From the NCBI GenBank assembly GCA_017391675.1, contig JAFOXR010000048.1:1-64000 (forward strand): a DNA stretch of 64,000 nt. The letters run 5' to 3'. Each line of letters begins with the position of its first letter. Within the stretch, counting starts at the first letter, position 1. The DNA is from Muribaculaceae bacterium (lineage in GTDB: Bacteria; Bacteroidota; Bacteroidia; Bacteroidales; Muribaculaceae). The notes beneath the pieces were generated by a model. It was not told the origin of the DNA. It worked only from the letters and a program-made list of their open reading frames with translations, and did not search any database. Of the stretch, positions 16,287 to 25,105 are shown piece after piece. A program made the position numbers and the translations under genes.

Positions 16287-17534
16287 TTATTCCTCCATAA
16301 GGTCATCATACTTCTGGAACAAGAAATCATTATACGGGAACCTGGCTTGATGAATAGCCTTTGCCTTTTCATACAGCAGCGATTTAAGTTCTTCTATATT
16401 CTGCTTCTTCTTTGCTGAAATAAACACGCAATTCTTTTCCATTTTTGCCATCCATGTATCTTTCAATTCCTCAAGCGGAATATTTTCTTTAGTGCGCGGT
16501 GTGAGGTCGTCCTCATCTTTCTTTACATAAGTAAATGCATCTATCTTATTGAACACTAGAATCATTTCCTTATCGGCAGCATCACACACCTCCTGAAGAG
16601 TTTTGTTTACAATTTCTATTTGTTCTTCAAATTGAGGATGCGAAATATCAACCACATGTACCAGGATATCGGCATCACGAACTTCGTCTAGCGTACTTTT
16701 GAATGACTCAACAAGATGGTGAGGCAACTTCCTGATGAAACCTACGGTATCACTCAAAAGGAAAGGCAAATTCTCAATTACCACTTTGCGGCAGGTGGTG
16801 TCAAGCGTTGCAAATAGCTTATTCTCGGCAAACACATCGCTCTTGCTCAACAGATTCATCAATGTAGATTTACCCACATTGGTATAACCTACCAATGCAA
16901 TGCGCGTAAGTTTTCCGCGATTCTTTCTCTGCACTGTGAACTGAGTATCAAGTTCTTTCAGTTTCTGCTTAAGCAATGATATCTTATCCAGGATAATACG
17001 GCGGTCGGTTTCAATCTGCGTTTCACCCGGTCCGCGCATACCGATACCGCCTCGTTGGCGTTCAAGGTGAGTCCACATACGAGTCAAGCGTGGCAACAGA
17101 TAACGGTACTGAGCCAGTTCTACTTGCATTTTCGCACTCGCTGTCTGAGCTCGCTTGGCAAATATGTCAAGGATTAGGCTTGTTCTGTCCAGAATTTTAG
17201 TTTTAAGTTCCTTTTCTATATTGGAAACTTGCTTTGCCGACAAATCATCGTCAAAAACCACAAGTCCTATTTCATTCTCTTCAACATACTGAGCTATTTC
17301 CTGCAGTTTACCAGTACCCACAAAGGTTGCACGATTTGGCTGGTCAATGCGTTGCAAGAACTTTTTCACAACAACAGCACCTGCCGTATCGGCAAGAAAC
17401 GCCAATTCATCTAAGTACTCATTGGCTTTCATTTCATTCTGCTGAGGTGTAATAAGTCCCACAAGAACAGCTTTTTCGCTAAGTTCCTCTGTGATAATAT
17501 TATCTATCATTCCGTCTTTTCTCGGTTTTGCCAT
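16287..17534 (-). CDS. hflX: Ribosome-associated GTPase HflX
   Basis: HflX is a GTPase that splits stalled or stressed 70S ribosomes. From ATG 17534 the product is 415 residues. The N-terminal HflX domain (EKAVLVGLITPQQNEMKANE...) is followed by a linker with the conserved RGGIGMRGPGETQIETDRR, then the G domain with G1 GYTNVGKST, G3 DTVGFIRKLP and G4 NKID. The frame stays open to 17585, and another ATG is at 17510; 17534 is a compromise, since homologues begin just before the EKAVLVG segment. It is divergent from the amgK-rapZ gene. Confidence 0.93.
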   Translation of the reverse strand: MAKPRKDGMIDNIITEELSEKAVLVGLITPQQNEMKANEYLDELAFLADTAGAVVVKKFLQRIDQPNRATFVGTGKLQEIAQYVEENEIGLVVFDDDLSAKQVSNIEKELKTKILDRTSLILDIFAKRAQTASAKMQVELAQYRYLLPRLTRMWTHLERQRGGIGMRGPGETQIETDRRIILDKISLLKQKLKELDTQFTVQRKNRGKLTRIALVGYTNVGKSTLMNLLSKSDVFAENKLFATLDTTCRKVVIENLPFLLSDTVGFIRKLPHHLVESFKSTLDEVRDADILVHVVDISHPQFEEQIEIVNKTLQEVCDAADKEMILVFNKIDAFTYVKKDEDDLTPRTKENIPLEELKDTWMAKMEKNCVFISAKKKQNIEELKSLLYEKAKAIHQARFPYNDFLFQKYDDLMEE

Positions 17535-17604
17535 AAATCTTATCTTATTTCCTTTTTTTCCAGGCCAATAGCCCAAGATTTTCAATAATTTATTAATACA
17601 AATG

Positions 17605-17612
17605 CAAAATTA
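17605..17612 (-). promoter_or_regulatory. -7 element of hflX
   Basis: The minus strand reads TAATTTTG. A CTTG -33-like sequence (17638-17635) lies 22 bp upstream. Confidence 0.5.
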
Positions 17613-17621
17613 AGCATTTTT

Positions 17622-17653
17622 CTTGCTATCATGGCAAGATTAAGCTAAATTTG
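17622..17653 (+). promoter_or_regulatory. Promoter of the amgK-rapZ fusion gene
   Basis: CTTG (17622-17625), 20 bp, then TAAATTTG (17646-17653). The -33 region is part of an inverted repeat TCTTGC-N7-GCAAGA (17621-17639) lying between the divergent promoters. Confidence 0.6.
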
Positions 17654-17687
17654 TAGATTGATACTATAAAGTTATATCATAACAACT

Positions 17688-19121
17688 ATGAGCAAAGAAG
17701 CATTAATTAAACTATATACTAGTTTCGTTGGTGAAGAGCCAACCGAAGTTATTGAATTGCCAGCATCAGGGTCTAACCGCCGATATTTCCGTCTGCTTGG
17801 CAAGCAGTCAATTATAGGTGCAATAGGTACTTGCAAAGAAGAAAATGAAGCATTCCTATATATGGCTGAGCATTTTTACAAGAAAGGGTTGCCTGTGCCT
17901 AAAGTATTCAGTGTGAGCGAAGACCGAATGGCATACATTCAGGAAGATCTTGGCGACTTGGCATTATTCAAAGCTATAGAGAAAGGTCGATTGACACGAG
18001 TCTTCGGCGAGGACGAAATGCACCTGCTTATTAAAACAGTGCGAATGCTGCCTAAAATACAATTTGAAGGTGCTTCCGATATGGATTTCTCTATCTGCTA
18101 CCCTGTTCCAGAACTTGACAAGCGCTCTATCCTATGGGACTTGAATTATTTCAAGTACTGCTTCTTGAAAGCAACTGGCATGGAGTTTTCCGAAACAAGA
18201 TTGGAAGATGATTTCGAGCGTATGGCCGATGCTTTGCTCAAGAAGAATTCTAAAACCTTCCTTTACAGGGACTTCCAGTCACGCAATGTCATGATTAAGA
18301 ATGACGAGCCCTATTTCATTGACTTCCAAGGAGGACGAAAAGGTCCATTCTATTATGATGTAGCTTCATTCCTATGGCAAGCAAAAGCAAACATTCCAGA
18401 TAGCACTAGAGCCGAGTTGCTTAAAGAATACCTTGACGCACTACGCCAATACATTGAAATTGACGAGAAAGAATTCTATTCTCAACTACGCATATTCGTA
18501 CTCTTCAGAACACTGCAGGTATTGGGCGCATATGGTTTCAGAGGATATTTCGAGAAAAAACCATATTTCATTCAAAGCGTTCCTTTTGCGCTTGACAATC
18601 TTCGTGCATTGCTAGAAACTCCATTTGAAGAATTCCCCTACCTCAACGAGATGCTGAACGAACTAATAAACCTGAAGCAGTTCACCAGCGACTCGCAACA
18701 ACGCTCTCTCACAGTAAAAGTAATGAGTTTCTCCTACAAGAAAGGCATTCCAAGTGACCCATCTGGAAATGGTGGAGGTTTCGTATTTGACTGCCGCGCA
18801 ATCAATAATCCTGGAAAATATGACCGCTACAAACCATTCACAGGACTTGACTCATGCGTGATAAAATATCTCGAAGATGACGGAGGCATAACCGAGTTCC
18901 TTAACCATGCTTATGCGCTTGTCGATTCATCGGTACAACGATATATCGAACGCGGATTCACCAATCTTATGGTTTGTTTTGGTTGTACAGGCGGACGACA
19001 CCGCTCTGTATACAGTGCGCAACACATGGCTGAGCACATCAACAAGAAATGGAATGTAAAGGTGGAACTTGTACATCGCGAACAGAATATAGAAGAACAT
19101 TTAAGACCTCGTAATAACTAA
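17688..19121 (+). CDS. Amino-sugar kinase (AmgK-like) fused to RapZ C-terminal domain
   Basis: A 477-residue two-domain protein. Residues ~1-330 are an aminoglycoside-phosphotransferase-type kinase resembling AmgK, which phosphorylates the anomeric carbon of N-acetylmuramic acid and GlcNAc in wall recycling: SGSNRRYFRL, YIQEDLGDLALF, catalytic loop FLYRDFQSRNVMI (aspartate and asparagine present; usual HRD is YRD), and FIDFQGGRKGPFYYDVAS. Residues ~345-477 match the C-terminal domain of RapZ (VKVMSFSYKKGIPS, FVFDCRAINNP, PFTGLDSCVIKYL, GCTGGRHRSV at 432-441). In E. coli RapZ that domain binds glucosamine-6-phosphate. A MurU-like gene follows after 4 bp, supporting a recycling role. Confidence 0.88.
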   Translation: MSKEALIKLYTSFVGEEPTEVIELPASGSNRRYFRLLGKQSIIGAIGTCKEENEAFLYMAEHFYKKGLPVPKVFSVSEDRMAYIQEDLGDLALFKAIEKGRLTRVFGEDEMHLLIKTVRMLPKIQFEGASDMDFSICYPVPELDKRSILWDLNYFKYCFLKATGMEFSETRLEDDFERMADALLKKNSKTFLYRDFQSRNVMIKNDEPYFIDFQGGRKGPFYYDVASFLWQAKANIPDSTRAELLKEYLDALRQYIEIDEKEFYSQLRIFVLFRTLQVLGAYGFRGYFEKKPYFIQSVPFALDNLRALLETPFEEFPYLNEMLNELINLKQFTSDSQQRSLTVKVMSFSYKKGIPSDPSGNGGGFVFDCRAINNPGKYDRYKPFTGLDSCVIKYLEDDGGITEFLNHAYALVDSSVQRYIERGFTNLMVCFGCTGGRHRSVYSAQHMAEHINKKWNVKVELVHREQNIEEHLRPRNN

Positions 19122-19125
19122 AGCA

Positions 19126-19872
19126 ATGAAAGCAATGATATTTGCAGCGGGGTTAGGCACGCGTCTTCGTCCGCTCACCGACAATATGCCGAAAGCAATG
19201 GTACCTGTGGACGGAACTCCTATGCTGCAACGGGTTATTGAAAATCTCAAAACGCATGGGTTTCACGACATCATTGTAAATGTTCACCACTTCGGGGAGC
19301 AAATCATTGACTTTCTTGCACAAAACAACAATTTCGGGTTGAATATCACAGTGAGTGACGAGCGCGACTTGCTGCTTGACACGGGAGGCGGTATAAAGGC
19401 TGTCCGCCACATGCTCGACGACGGAGAACCGTTCCTAGTTCACAACGCTGACATACTCACCACTCTGGATCTCACAGCCATGTACAAGCACCATTGCCAA
19501 AGCAATGCCGATGCTACCTTGCTCGTGAAAAGCAGAAAAACTGAGCGTTATTTGCTTTTTGACAACGGCAACAGACTGCAAGGCTGGATAAACAAAAAGA
19601 CCGGCGAAACAAGACCTGACGGATTTGACATTAAGGCGCATGAATTTCAGGAGTTTGCATTCGGAGGAGTCCACATCATATCTCCAAGCATATTTGACTC
19701 TCTTGAAAATTACAGCAAAGAGCCTAAATTTTCTATCACGCCATTCTATATAGACAAATGCAAGGAGCTGAACATTCAAGGCTACAACCCCGACGGATAC
19801 GAATGGTTTGACATAGGCAAACCAGAAACCCTCACCCTCGCCACCGAATACTTCCGCCAACAGAAAAAATAA
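19126..19872 (+). CDS. MurU-like sugar-1-phosphate nucleotidyltransferase
   Basis: A 248-residue nucleotidyltransferase with the N-terminal signature MKAMIFAAGLGTRLRPLT and MPKAMVPVDGTPML, the LLDTGGGIKAV motif, and the metal-binding HNADIL. With the preceding kinase it fits the AmgK-MurU pair that turns N-acetylmuramic acid, via its 1-phosphate, into UDP-MurNAc, bypassing de novo synthesis. Relatives act on other sugars (mannose- or glucose-1-phosphate), so the substrate is inferred from the neighbour. The genes are 4 bp apart and surely co-transcribed. Confidence 0.85.
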   Translation: MKAMIFAAGLGTRLRPLTDNMPKAMVPVDGTPMLQRVIENLKTHGFHDIIVNVHHFGEQIIDFLAQNNNFGLNITVSDERDLLLDTGGGIKAVRHMLDDGEPFLVHNADILTTLDLTAMYKHHCQSNADATLLVKSRKTERYLLFDNGNRLQGWINKKTGETRPDGFDIKAHEFQEFAFGGVHIISPSIFDSLENYSKEPKFSITPFYIDKCKELNIQGYNPDGYEWFDIGKPETLTLATEYFRQQKK

Positions 19873-19952
19873 TGACAAGTGTACATATCACCTTTCGCGA
19901 CAAAGGAGAATAAACTTGTATTCCGTTTTTTATATTATCCACGATATTTAGT

Positions 19953-19960
19953 TATATTTG
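19953..19960 (+). promoter_or_regulatory. -7 element of the CarboxypepD-barrel gene
   Basis: TATATTTG lies about 42 bp before the ATG. A TTTT run 20-25 bp upstream may be the -33. Confidence 0.55.
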
Positions 19961-20002
19961 CAGCAGGAACATATTTTATTTCACTAAATAGTCTAATCCG
20001 TT

Positions 20003-20899
20003 ATGAATAAATTCTATCGCGTTATTTTCATTTTATTTGTAATGCTATTTTTCCCAATCATTACAATTGCCAGTATCAAAGGTACCGTGTACTCTAAAGG
20101 CAACAATTCTCCTTTGATGGGTGCTACTATTACTTTGCCAGAACAAAATATTTCGGTTCAAACCGATTTTGAAGGCAGATTCTTTATTCCCAACTCCCTC
20201 CAAGGGACATACCTTATAAACATTAAAGCATTAGGACACGATGAATTCAATGGCGTAGTGACCACTTACTCCGGCGTAGACTATAACATCGGAAAAATTA
20301 GTCTTGCTACAACATACAACCGCCTTTTTTACCGTCTCTCCTTGTCATACAATCCTACTTGTTCACCCACTCCTACAGGATACAAAACTATAGAGTATGC
20401 TCTCAATTATGGAGTTAGCGCAAAATTCCAGTTAGGATACAATTTCTACAAGCATCTTGCTATTCTAGCAGGCATAAAGTACAACTATACATGGGGGAAC
20501 GAAAATTGTAATGACGGGACCAATGCTACTTTAACACAGCAATATGCCGGTATTTTAGCAAACCTAGCATATCTCATACCCGTAAAGAATGTAGTCATAA
20601 AGCCTTATATAGGATTGCATGTAAATTATTATATACAATCCAAGGTTGATTTCAAGAACTCTGAGGGCAACGCGACTCTTGACTACTTAAGCATTAACAA
20701 CAAACGGCTTTATCCCGGTTATCATGCTGGGCTGGGTTTGACATTTAACCGATTCTACTTAGGTGGAGAGTTCGGAATGGACTTTGAAAGGAATTATCTG
20801 GAGACTTCACCGCCTACACTTTCCCATCAAACCCACTCGACACGCCCAGTTAAACTAAACAAATTCGAATACTCCGTATCAATTGGATATGAATTCTAG
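20003..20899 (+). CDS. Outer membrane protein with carboxypeptidase-regulatory-like domain
   Basis: A 298-residue exported protein. A hydrophobic signal sequence (residues 1-24) precedes a carboxypeptidase-D regulatory-like beta-sandwich (~25-95: IKGTVYSKGNNSPLMGATIT, VQTDFEGRFFIP), the module common at the start of TonB-dependent receptors. The remainder (~105-298) looks like a small beta-barrel with alternating strands and a terminal FEYSVSIGYEF. It is far too short for a TonB-dependent receptor. The function is unknown. It is probably transcribed alone. Confidence 0.75.
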   Translation: MNKFYRVIFILFVMLFFPIITIASIKGTVYSKGNNSPLMGATITLPEQNISVQTDFEGRFFIPNSLQGTYLINIKALGHDEFNGVVTTYSGVDYNIGKISLATTYNRLFYRLSLSYNPTCSPTPTGYKTIEYALNYGVSAKFQLGYNFYKHLAILAGIKYNYTWGNENCNDGTNATLTQQYAGILANLAYLIPVKNVVIKPYIGLHVNYYIQSKVDFKNSEGNATLDYLSINNKRLYPGYHAGLGLTFNRFYLGGEFGMDFERNYLETSPPTLSHQTHSTRPVKLNKFEYSVSIGYEF

Positions 20900-20927
20900 C
20901 ATATCCTTTTAAAATAAGCACAAAAAA

Positions 20928-20963
20928 ACCGTTACTATCAACACTGATAATAACGGTATTTTT
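20928..20963. terminator. Shared terminator, barrel gene and rpmH
   Basis: ACCGTTA-c-TATCA pairs with TGATA-a-TAACGGT (20928-20957), flanked by A-tract and T-tract, between convergent genes. Confidence 0.85.
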
Positions 20964-21032
20964 TAATATATCTCGCCCTCCACATTTGGAAAGCATAGTC
21001 GCTACGCTTACGCGCACGCTCTACTTATCTGA

Positions 21033-21188
21033 TTAGTTCTTGTAAACTGTATCTGATACTGATAGGCTGTAACGACCTTTTGCACGACGGCGTGCCAATA
21101 CTTTACGTCCGTTAGCTGTCTTCATTCTAAGACGGAAACCATGCTTGTTAGCTTTCTTTCTGTTTGAAGGTTGAAATGTTCTTTTCAT
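21033..21188 (-). CDS. rpmH: 50S ribosomal protein bL34
   Basis: A 51-residue, very basic protein beginning [18 protein letters not shown] and containing [20 protein letters not shown], the bL34 signature. It sits in the large ribosomal subunit. Here it is not next to dnaA or rnpA as in many bacteria but lies divergent from efp, an arrangement seen in Bacteroides relatives. It has a textbook promoter and a shared terminator. Confidence 0.98.
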   Translation of the reverse strand: MKRTFQPSNRKKANKHGFRLRMKTANGRKVLARRRAKGRYSLSVSDTVYKN

Positions 21189-21235
21189 TACCGTATTTTA
21201 TTTTATCGTTTTTATTATTCTTTACTTTCGGTTTG

Positions 21236-21267
21236 CAAAATTAGGCACTTTTTCGCAAATAACCAAA
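21236..21267 (-). promoter_or_regulatory. Consensus promoter of rpmH
   Basis: On the minus strand, TTTG (21267-21264), 20 bp, then TAATTTTG (21243-21236). Confidence 0.8.
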
Positions 21268-21293
21268 TGTAAATGATTTTTAGGTGCAACTTT

Positions 21294-21325
21294 TTTGTGT
21301 TTTTTCGCAATTCTCATTAATTTTG
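21294..21325 (+). promoter_or_regulatory. Consensus promoter of efp
   Basis: TTTG (21294-21297), 20 bp, then TAATTTTG (21318-21325), back to back with the rpmH promoter. Confidence 0.8.
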
Positions 21326-21384
21326 CAAACGAATTGATTTACGGAACACAATAAATTTCAAAAAAATAAATACGACAAAGCATT

Positions 21385-21951
21385 ATGATGAACGCTCAAG
21401 ACATCAAGAACGGCACATGTATCCGCTTGGACGGCCGTCTTTATTTCTGTATTGAATTCCTACATGTAAAACCAGGTAAGGGCAACACCTTCATGCGCAC
21501 TAAGCTTAAAGATGTTGTTGATGGCCGCGTGCTAGAACGCCGCTTCAACATTGGTGAAAAGCTAGAAGATGTGCGTGTAGAACGCCGTGACTACCAATAT
21601 CTTTATGCCGATGGCGAAGACGATATCTTCATGAACAATGAAACTTTTGAACAAGTAACCATTTCTCGCGAACTTGTAACTGGCGCTGACTTCATGAAAG
21701 AAGGTGATACTGTATCCGTTGTATCCGACGCTTCTACTGAAACAGTACTTTATGCTGAAATGCCAGTAAAGACTACTCTTAAGATTACTTATACTGAACC
21801 TGGTCTTAAGGGTGACACTGCAACAAACACATTGAAACCTGCTACAGTAGAAACTGGTGCTACAGTACGCGTCCCATTGTTCATCAATGAAGGCGAAACT
21901 ATTGAAGTTGACACTCGTGACGGTTCTTATGTAGGTCGCGTAAAGGCTTAA
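21385..21951 (+). CDS. efp: Elongation factor P
   Basis: EF-P enters the ribosomal E site and relieves stalling at polyproline. The 188-residue length and three beta-barrel (KOW/OB/OB) layout are normal. The tip of domain I is [10 protein letters not shown], with the lysine (K32, or K31 from the second ATG) in the position that is modified in some bacteria. Two adjacent ATGs (21385, 21388) could both start. Single-gene unit with its own promoter and terminator, divergent from rpmH. Confidence 0.97.
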   Translation: MMNAQDIKNGTCIRLDGRLYFCIEFLHVKPGKGNTFMRTKLKDVVDGRVLERRFNIGEKLEDVRVERRDYQYLYADGEDDIFMNNETFEQVTISRELVTGADFMKEGDTVSVVSDASTETVLYAEMPVKTTLKITYTEPGLKGDTATNTLKPATVETGATVRVPLFINEGETIEVDTRDGSYVGRVKA

Positions 21952-21972
21952 TAGATATCAACATGAATTCTA

Positions 21973-22006
21973 GCGGGATAGCTGAATAGCTGTCCCGTTT
22001 TTTTTT
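21973..22006 (+). terminator. Terminator of efp
   Basis: GCGGGATAGCT pairs with AGCTGTCCCGT (21973-21998, one G-U pair), then nine Ts. Confidence 0.9.
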
Positions 22007-22130
22007 ATTAAAAAAACAGCACTTAACTTCAAAAAAAAACACACAACTATCATTGTTTTTTTCTTGATTTTTACTATCTTCACACTCAGAAATACCTAGA
22101 AAATATCACTAACCTTAAATAATTACGATT

Positions 22131-23246
22131 ATGATAGTAGGCATTCCTAAAGAAATCAAGAACAATGAAAATCGCGTAGGTCTTACGCCTGCCGGAGTGA
22201 AAGAACTCGTTAAGCACGGTCACACTGTGTATGTGCAACGAAGCGCCGGAGAAAATTCAGGTTTTTCTGATGAGGAATACATCAATTATGGCGCAAATAT
22301 CCTTCCAACAATTGAAGATGTTTATGCTATTGCCGAGATGATAGTCAAGGTAAAAGAGCCAATTGAACCTGAGTATGAACTCATAAAGGAAAACCAACTG
22401 ATATTCACTTATTTCCATTTTGCCTGCGACGAAGGCCTCACTCTAGCCATGAAGAAAAACAAAGCAGTGTGTCTTGCATACGAGACTGTGCAGCTTAGCG
22501 ACGGATCACTCCCGCTTCTCATACCAATGAGTGAAGTTGCAGGAAGAATGTCGATACAAGAAGGTGCCCGCTTTCTAGAAAAGCCACAAGGAGGAAAAGG
22601 AAAACTTATGGGAGGCGTTCCTGGTGTGCGCCCGGCAAGAGTACTTGTGCTTGGAGCAGGCACTGTTGGCACACAAGCAGCTTTGATGGCAGCAGGCATG
22701 GGAGCAGAAGTTATGATTACCGACATTAGTCTCAAGCGCTTGCGCTATCTATCGGACACACTTCCAAAGAATGTTAAAACCATATTCTCCAACACTCACA
22801 ACATTACAATGGAACTTCCTAACATAGACCTTATCGTTGGTTCCGTCCTTATCCCTGGCGACAAAGCTCCTCATTTGATTACTAAAGAAATGCTGAAAAT
22901 GATGAAGCCAGGCACAGTACTGGTTGATGTGGCAATTGACCAAGGCGGCTGTTTTGAGACTTCACACCCTACCACACACTCCGAACCTACTTACATTGTT
23001 GACGGTATCGTTCACTATGCTGTGGCAAATATTCCGGGAGCTGTCCCCTACACTTCAACAATTGCCTTGAGCAATGCAACCCTTCCTTATGCAATTCGCC
23101 TTGCCGACAAGGGGTGGAAAAAAGCATGCCAAGAAGATGAGGCATTAGCTAAAGGGCTGAATATTGTTGGCGGTAAAGTAACATACGAGGCAGTTGCCAA
23201 AGTGTTCAACCTTCCTTACACTCCAGTAGAAGAAGTTCTAGCATAA
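22131..23246 (+). CDS. ald: Alanine dehydrogenase
   Basis: Ald reversibly converts alanine plus NAD+ to pyruvate, ammonium and NADH. The 371-residue length is typical. The family start MIVGIPKEIKNNENRVGLTPAGV is followed by QLIFTYFHFACDEGL (the catalytic histidine region), the dinucleotide-binding motif VLGAGTVGTQAA near residue 170, and VDVAIDQGGCFETS. It is cytosolic and hexameric in characterised examples. A single-gene unit followed by a hairpin. The promoter is weak by consensus (TATCTTCA near 22075), hinting at regulation. Confidence 0.96.
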   Translation: MIVGIPKEIKNNENRVGLTPAGVKELVKHGHTVYVQRSAGENSGFSDEEYINYGANILPTIEDVYAIAEMIVKVKEPIEPEYELIKENQLIFTYFHFACDEGLTLAMKKNKAVCLAYETVQLSDGSLPLLIPMSEVAGRMSIQEGARFLEKPQGGKGKLMGGVPGVRPARVLVLGAGTVGTQAALMAAGMGAEVMITDISLKRLRYLSDTLPKNVKTIFSNTHNITMELPNIDLIVGSVLIPGDKAPHLITKEMLKMMKPGTVLVDVAIDQGGCFETSHPTTHSEPTYIVDGIVHYAVANIPGAVPYTSTIALSNATLPYAIRLADKGWKKACQEDEALAKGLNIVGGKVTYEAVAKVFNLPYTPVEEVLA

Positions 23247-23271
23247 TCGAAAAACGATTAAATTCAAAAGG

Positions 23272-23303
23272 AACATCACATGACAATGTGGTGTTTCTTT
23301 TTT
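23272..23303 (+). terminator. Terminator of ald
   Basis: AACATCACAT pairs with ATGTGGTGTT (23272-23281 / 23286-23295, two G-U pairs), followed by a T-rich run. Confidence 0.75.
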
Positions 23304-23334
23304 CTCACAATAGTATAATTCACGAAAAAATTGC

Positions 23335-23342
23335 TAAATTTG
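23335..23342 (+). promoter_or_regulatory. -7 element of the glycosyltransferase-radC operon
   Basis: TAAATTTG lies 30 bp before ATG 23373. Confidence 0.55.
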
Positions 23343-23372
23343 TAGAAATGTATAATTGACCAGCAAAACGAT

Positions 23373-24371
23373 ATGCCATATTTTTCAGTAATAGTACCGG
23401 TATACAACCGCATTGATGAGGTGCATGACTTGCTCGAAAGCCTCACACACCAAACCAACAAGGACTTTGAGGTAATACTTGTGGAAGATGGTTCTACCGA
23501 GCCATGCGAAACCGAAGCTAAACAATATGCCGATATTATAGATGTAAAATATTTCTATAAAAGCAACGAAGGACGCAGTATTGCACGAAATCATGGCATA
23601 GAAAATGCCTCAGGTGAATATTTCATATTCTTTGATTCCGACTGTGTTATACCCGAAAATTATTTCTCCGAATTAAGCAAGCGACTTAAGGAGAATTATA
23701 CCGATTGTTTTGGCGGTCCCGATGCCGCCCACGATTCATTCACCGATGTTCAGAAAGCTATCAATTACAGCATGACATCGTTCCTTACCACCGGAGGAAT
23801 ACGCGGAGGAAAAGTACAAATGGAAAAATTCGTGCCTCGCTCGTTCAACATGGGATATTCGCGCAAAGTATGGGAAAAGATCGGCGGTTTCCGGGAAATG
23901 TTCTCCGAAGATATAGACATGAGTACCCGGGTGAGACAAGCCGGTTTTTCTATCCAGCTTATCCGTGAGGCTTATGTGTATCATAAACGCCGCACATCGT
24001 TGCCAAAGTTCTGCCGCCAGACCTATGTCTTCGGCATGTCACGAATCACGCTTAAGCTACTTTACCCAGGCTCAATGAAACTTGTACACTGCATGCCCGC
24101 AGCATTTGTTATAGGCAGCGCAGCGATGATAATACTTTCCATACTATGGCACTGGTATGCAATCCTGCCACTTGCAGTCTACCTTGCAGCTGTATGGATT
24201 ACAGCCATTATTTCCACACGAAGCTTTAAGATTGGCACACTAGCCATAGCCACCAGCATAATTCAGCTAGGTGCTTATGGTTGCGGATTCATCAAAGCGT
24301 ATGTGTGGAAAATACTTCTAGGTCATGGCAGAAATATAGAAGAAGAGATTCTTATAAGAAAAGGAAAATAA
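23373..24371 (+). CDS. Family 2 glycosyltransferase, membrane-anchored
   Basis: A 332-residue GT2 enzyme. The GT-A domain fills ~1-225: FSVIVPVYNRIDEVHDLL, EVILVEDGSTEPCE, the metal-binding DSD in FIFFDSDCVIP, and FSEDIDMSTRVRQAG, the acceptor-side ED. Two or three hydrophobic segments follow (~245-310) and anchor it in the inner membrane. It transfers a sugar from a nucleotide donor to an unknown acceptor; no polysaccharide cluster surrounds it. radC begins 6 bp downstream. Confidence 0.88.
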   Translation: MPYFSVIVPVYNRIDEVHDLLESLTHQTNKDFEVILVEDGSTEPCETEAKQYADIIDVKYFYKSNEGRSIARNHGIENASGEYFIFFDSDCVIPENYFSELSKRLKENYTDCFGGPDAAHDSFTDVQKAINYSMTSFLTTGGIRGGKVQMEKFVPRSFNMGYSRKVWEKIGGFREMFSEDIDMSTRVRQAGFSIQLIREAYVYHKRRTSLPKFCRQTYVFGMSRITLKLLYPGSMKLVHCMPAAFVIGSAAMIILSILWHWYAILPLAVYLAAVWITAIISTRSFKIGTLAIATSIIQLGAYGCGFIKAYVWKILLGHGRNIEEEILIRKGK

Positions 24372-24377
24372 ACACCC

Positions 24378-25085
24378 ATGAACAGCGACTGCAACTACAC
24401 AAGAGCAATCAAAGACCTTGCAGAGGAAGACCGTCCCAGAGAAAAAGCAGCGAGCAAAGGATTCCGAGCACTCACCACTGCCGAACTGCTTGCAATTCTA
24501 ATAGGCAGCGGCAGTCGGGGCGAATCGGTCGTTGACTTGTGCCAGCGTATACTCAATGCCAATGGGAACAAATTATACAATCTTAGCCGAAGAAACATTC
24601 AAGATCTCACCAGCACATTCCATGGTATAGGAGAAGCTAAGGCTACAACAATACTGGCTGCCCTTGAAATAGCACGACGATACCGCGAGGAAGACGAGTA
24701 TGTTGAACAGCCACAGCTCACCAGCGCACAAGTAGTCTATGACTACATAAAATATGATTTATGGGATCTTGACCATGAAGAATTCTGGATAATAACGCTG
24801 AACCGTGCAAAACGAATCACAGGCAAGTTCCAGATAAGTCACGGAGGCACATCAAGTACCGATGTAGACATAAAGATTTTACTGAAAACAGCATTGCAGC
24901 AACTTGCCGACTGTATAATCGCAATCCATAATCACCCATCAGGAAATCTTATGCCAAGCCATGCCGACAACATGCTCACCGAAAACATCAGAAAAGGATG
25001 TAGTGCTATAGGCATACCCCTTATTGACCACATAATCGTGAGCCGAAACGGATATTACAGCTATATGAACGAAGGTAAATTGTAA
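24378..25085 (+). CDS. radC: DNA repair-associated protein RadC
   Basis: A 235-residue RadC/UPF0758 protein. An N-terminal helix-hairpin-helix region (~20-95) is followed by the JAB/MPN metalloprotease-like domain with the zinc motif IAIHNHPSGNLMPSHAD. Despite the name, a direct role in repair is doubtful and its biochemical activity is unclear. It is co-transcribed with the upstream glycosyltransferase. It ends 20 bp from the convergent dnaB stop with no terminator between, so antisense overlap of the 3' ends is likely. Confidence 0.93.
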   Translation: MNSDCNYTRAIKDLAEEDRPREKAASKGFRALTTAELLAILIGSGSRGESVVDLCQRILNANGNKLYNLSRRNIQDLTSTFHGIGEAKATTILAALEIARRYREEDEYVEQPQLTSAQVVYDYIKYDLWDLDHEEFWIITLNRAKRITGKFQISHGGTSSTDVDIKILLKTALQQLADCIIAIHNHPSGNLMPSHADNMLTENIRKGCSAIGIPLIDHIIVSRNGYYSYMNEGKL

Positions 25086-25105
25086 AGTCTGAATACTATA
25101 TCTTT

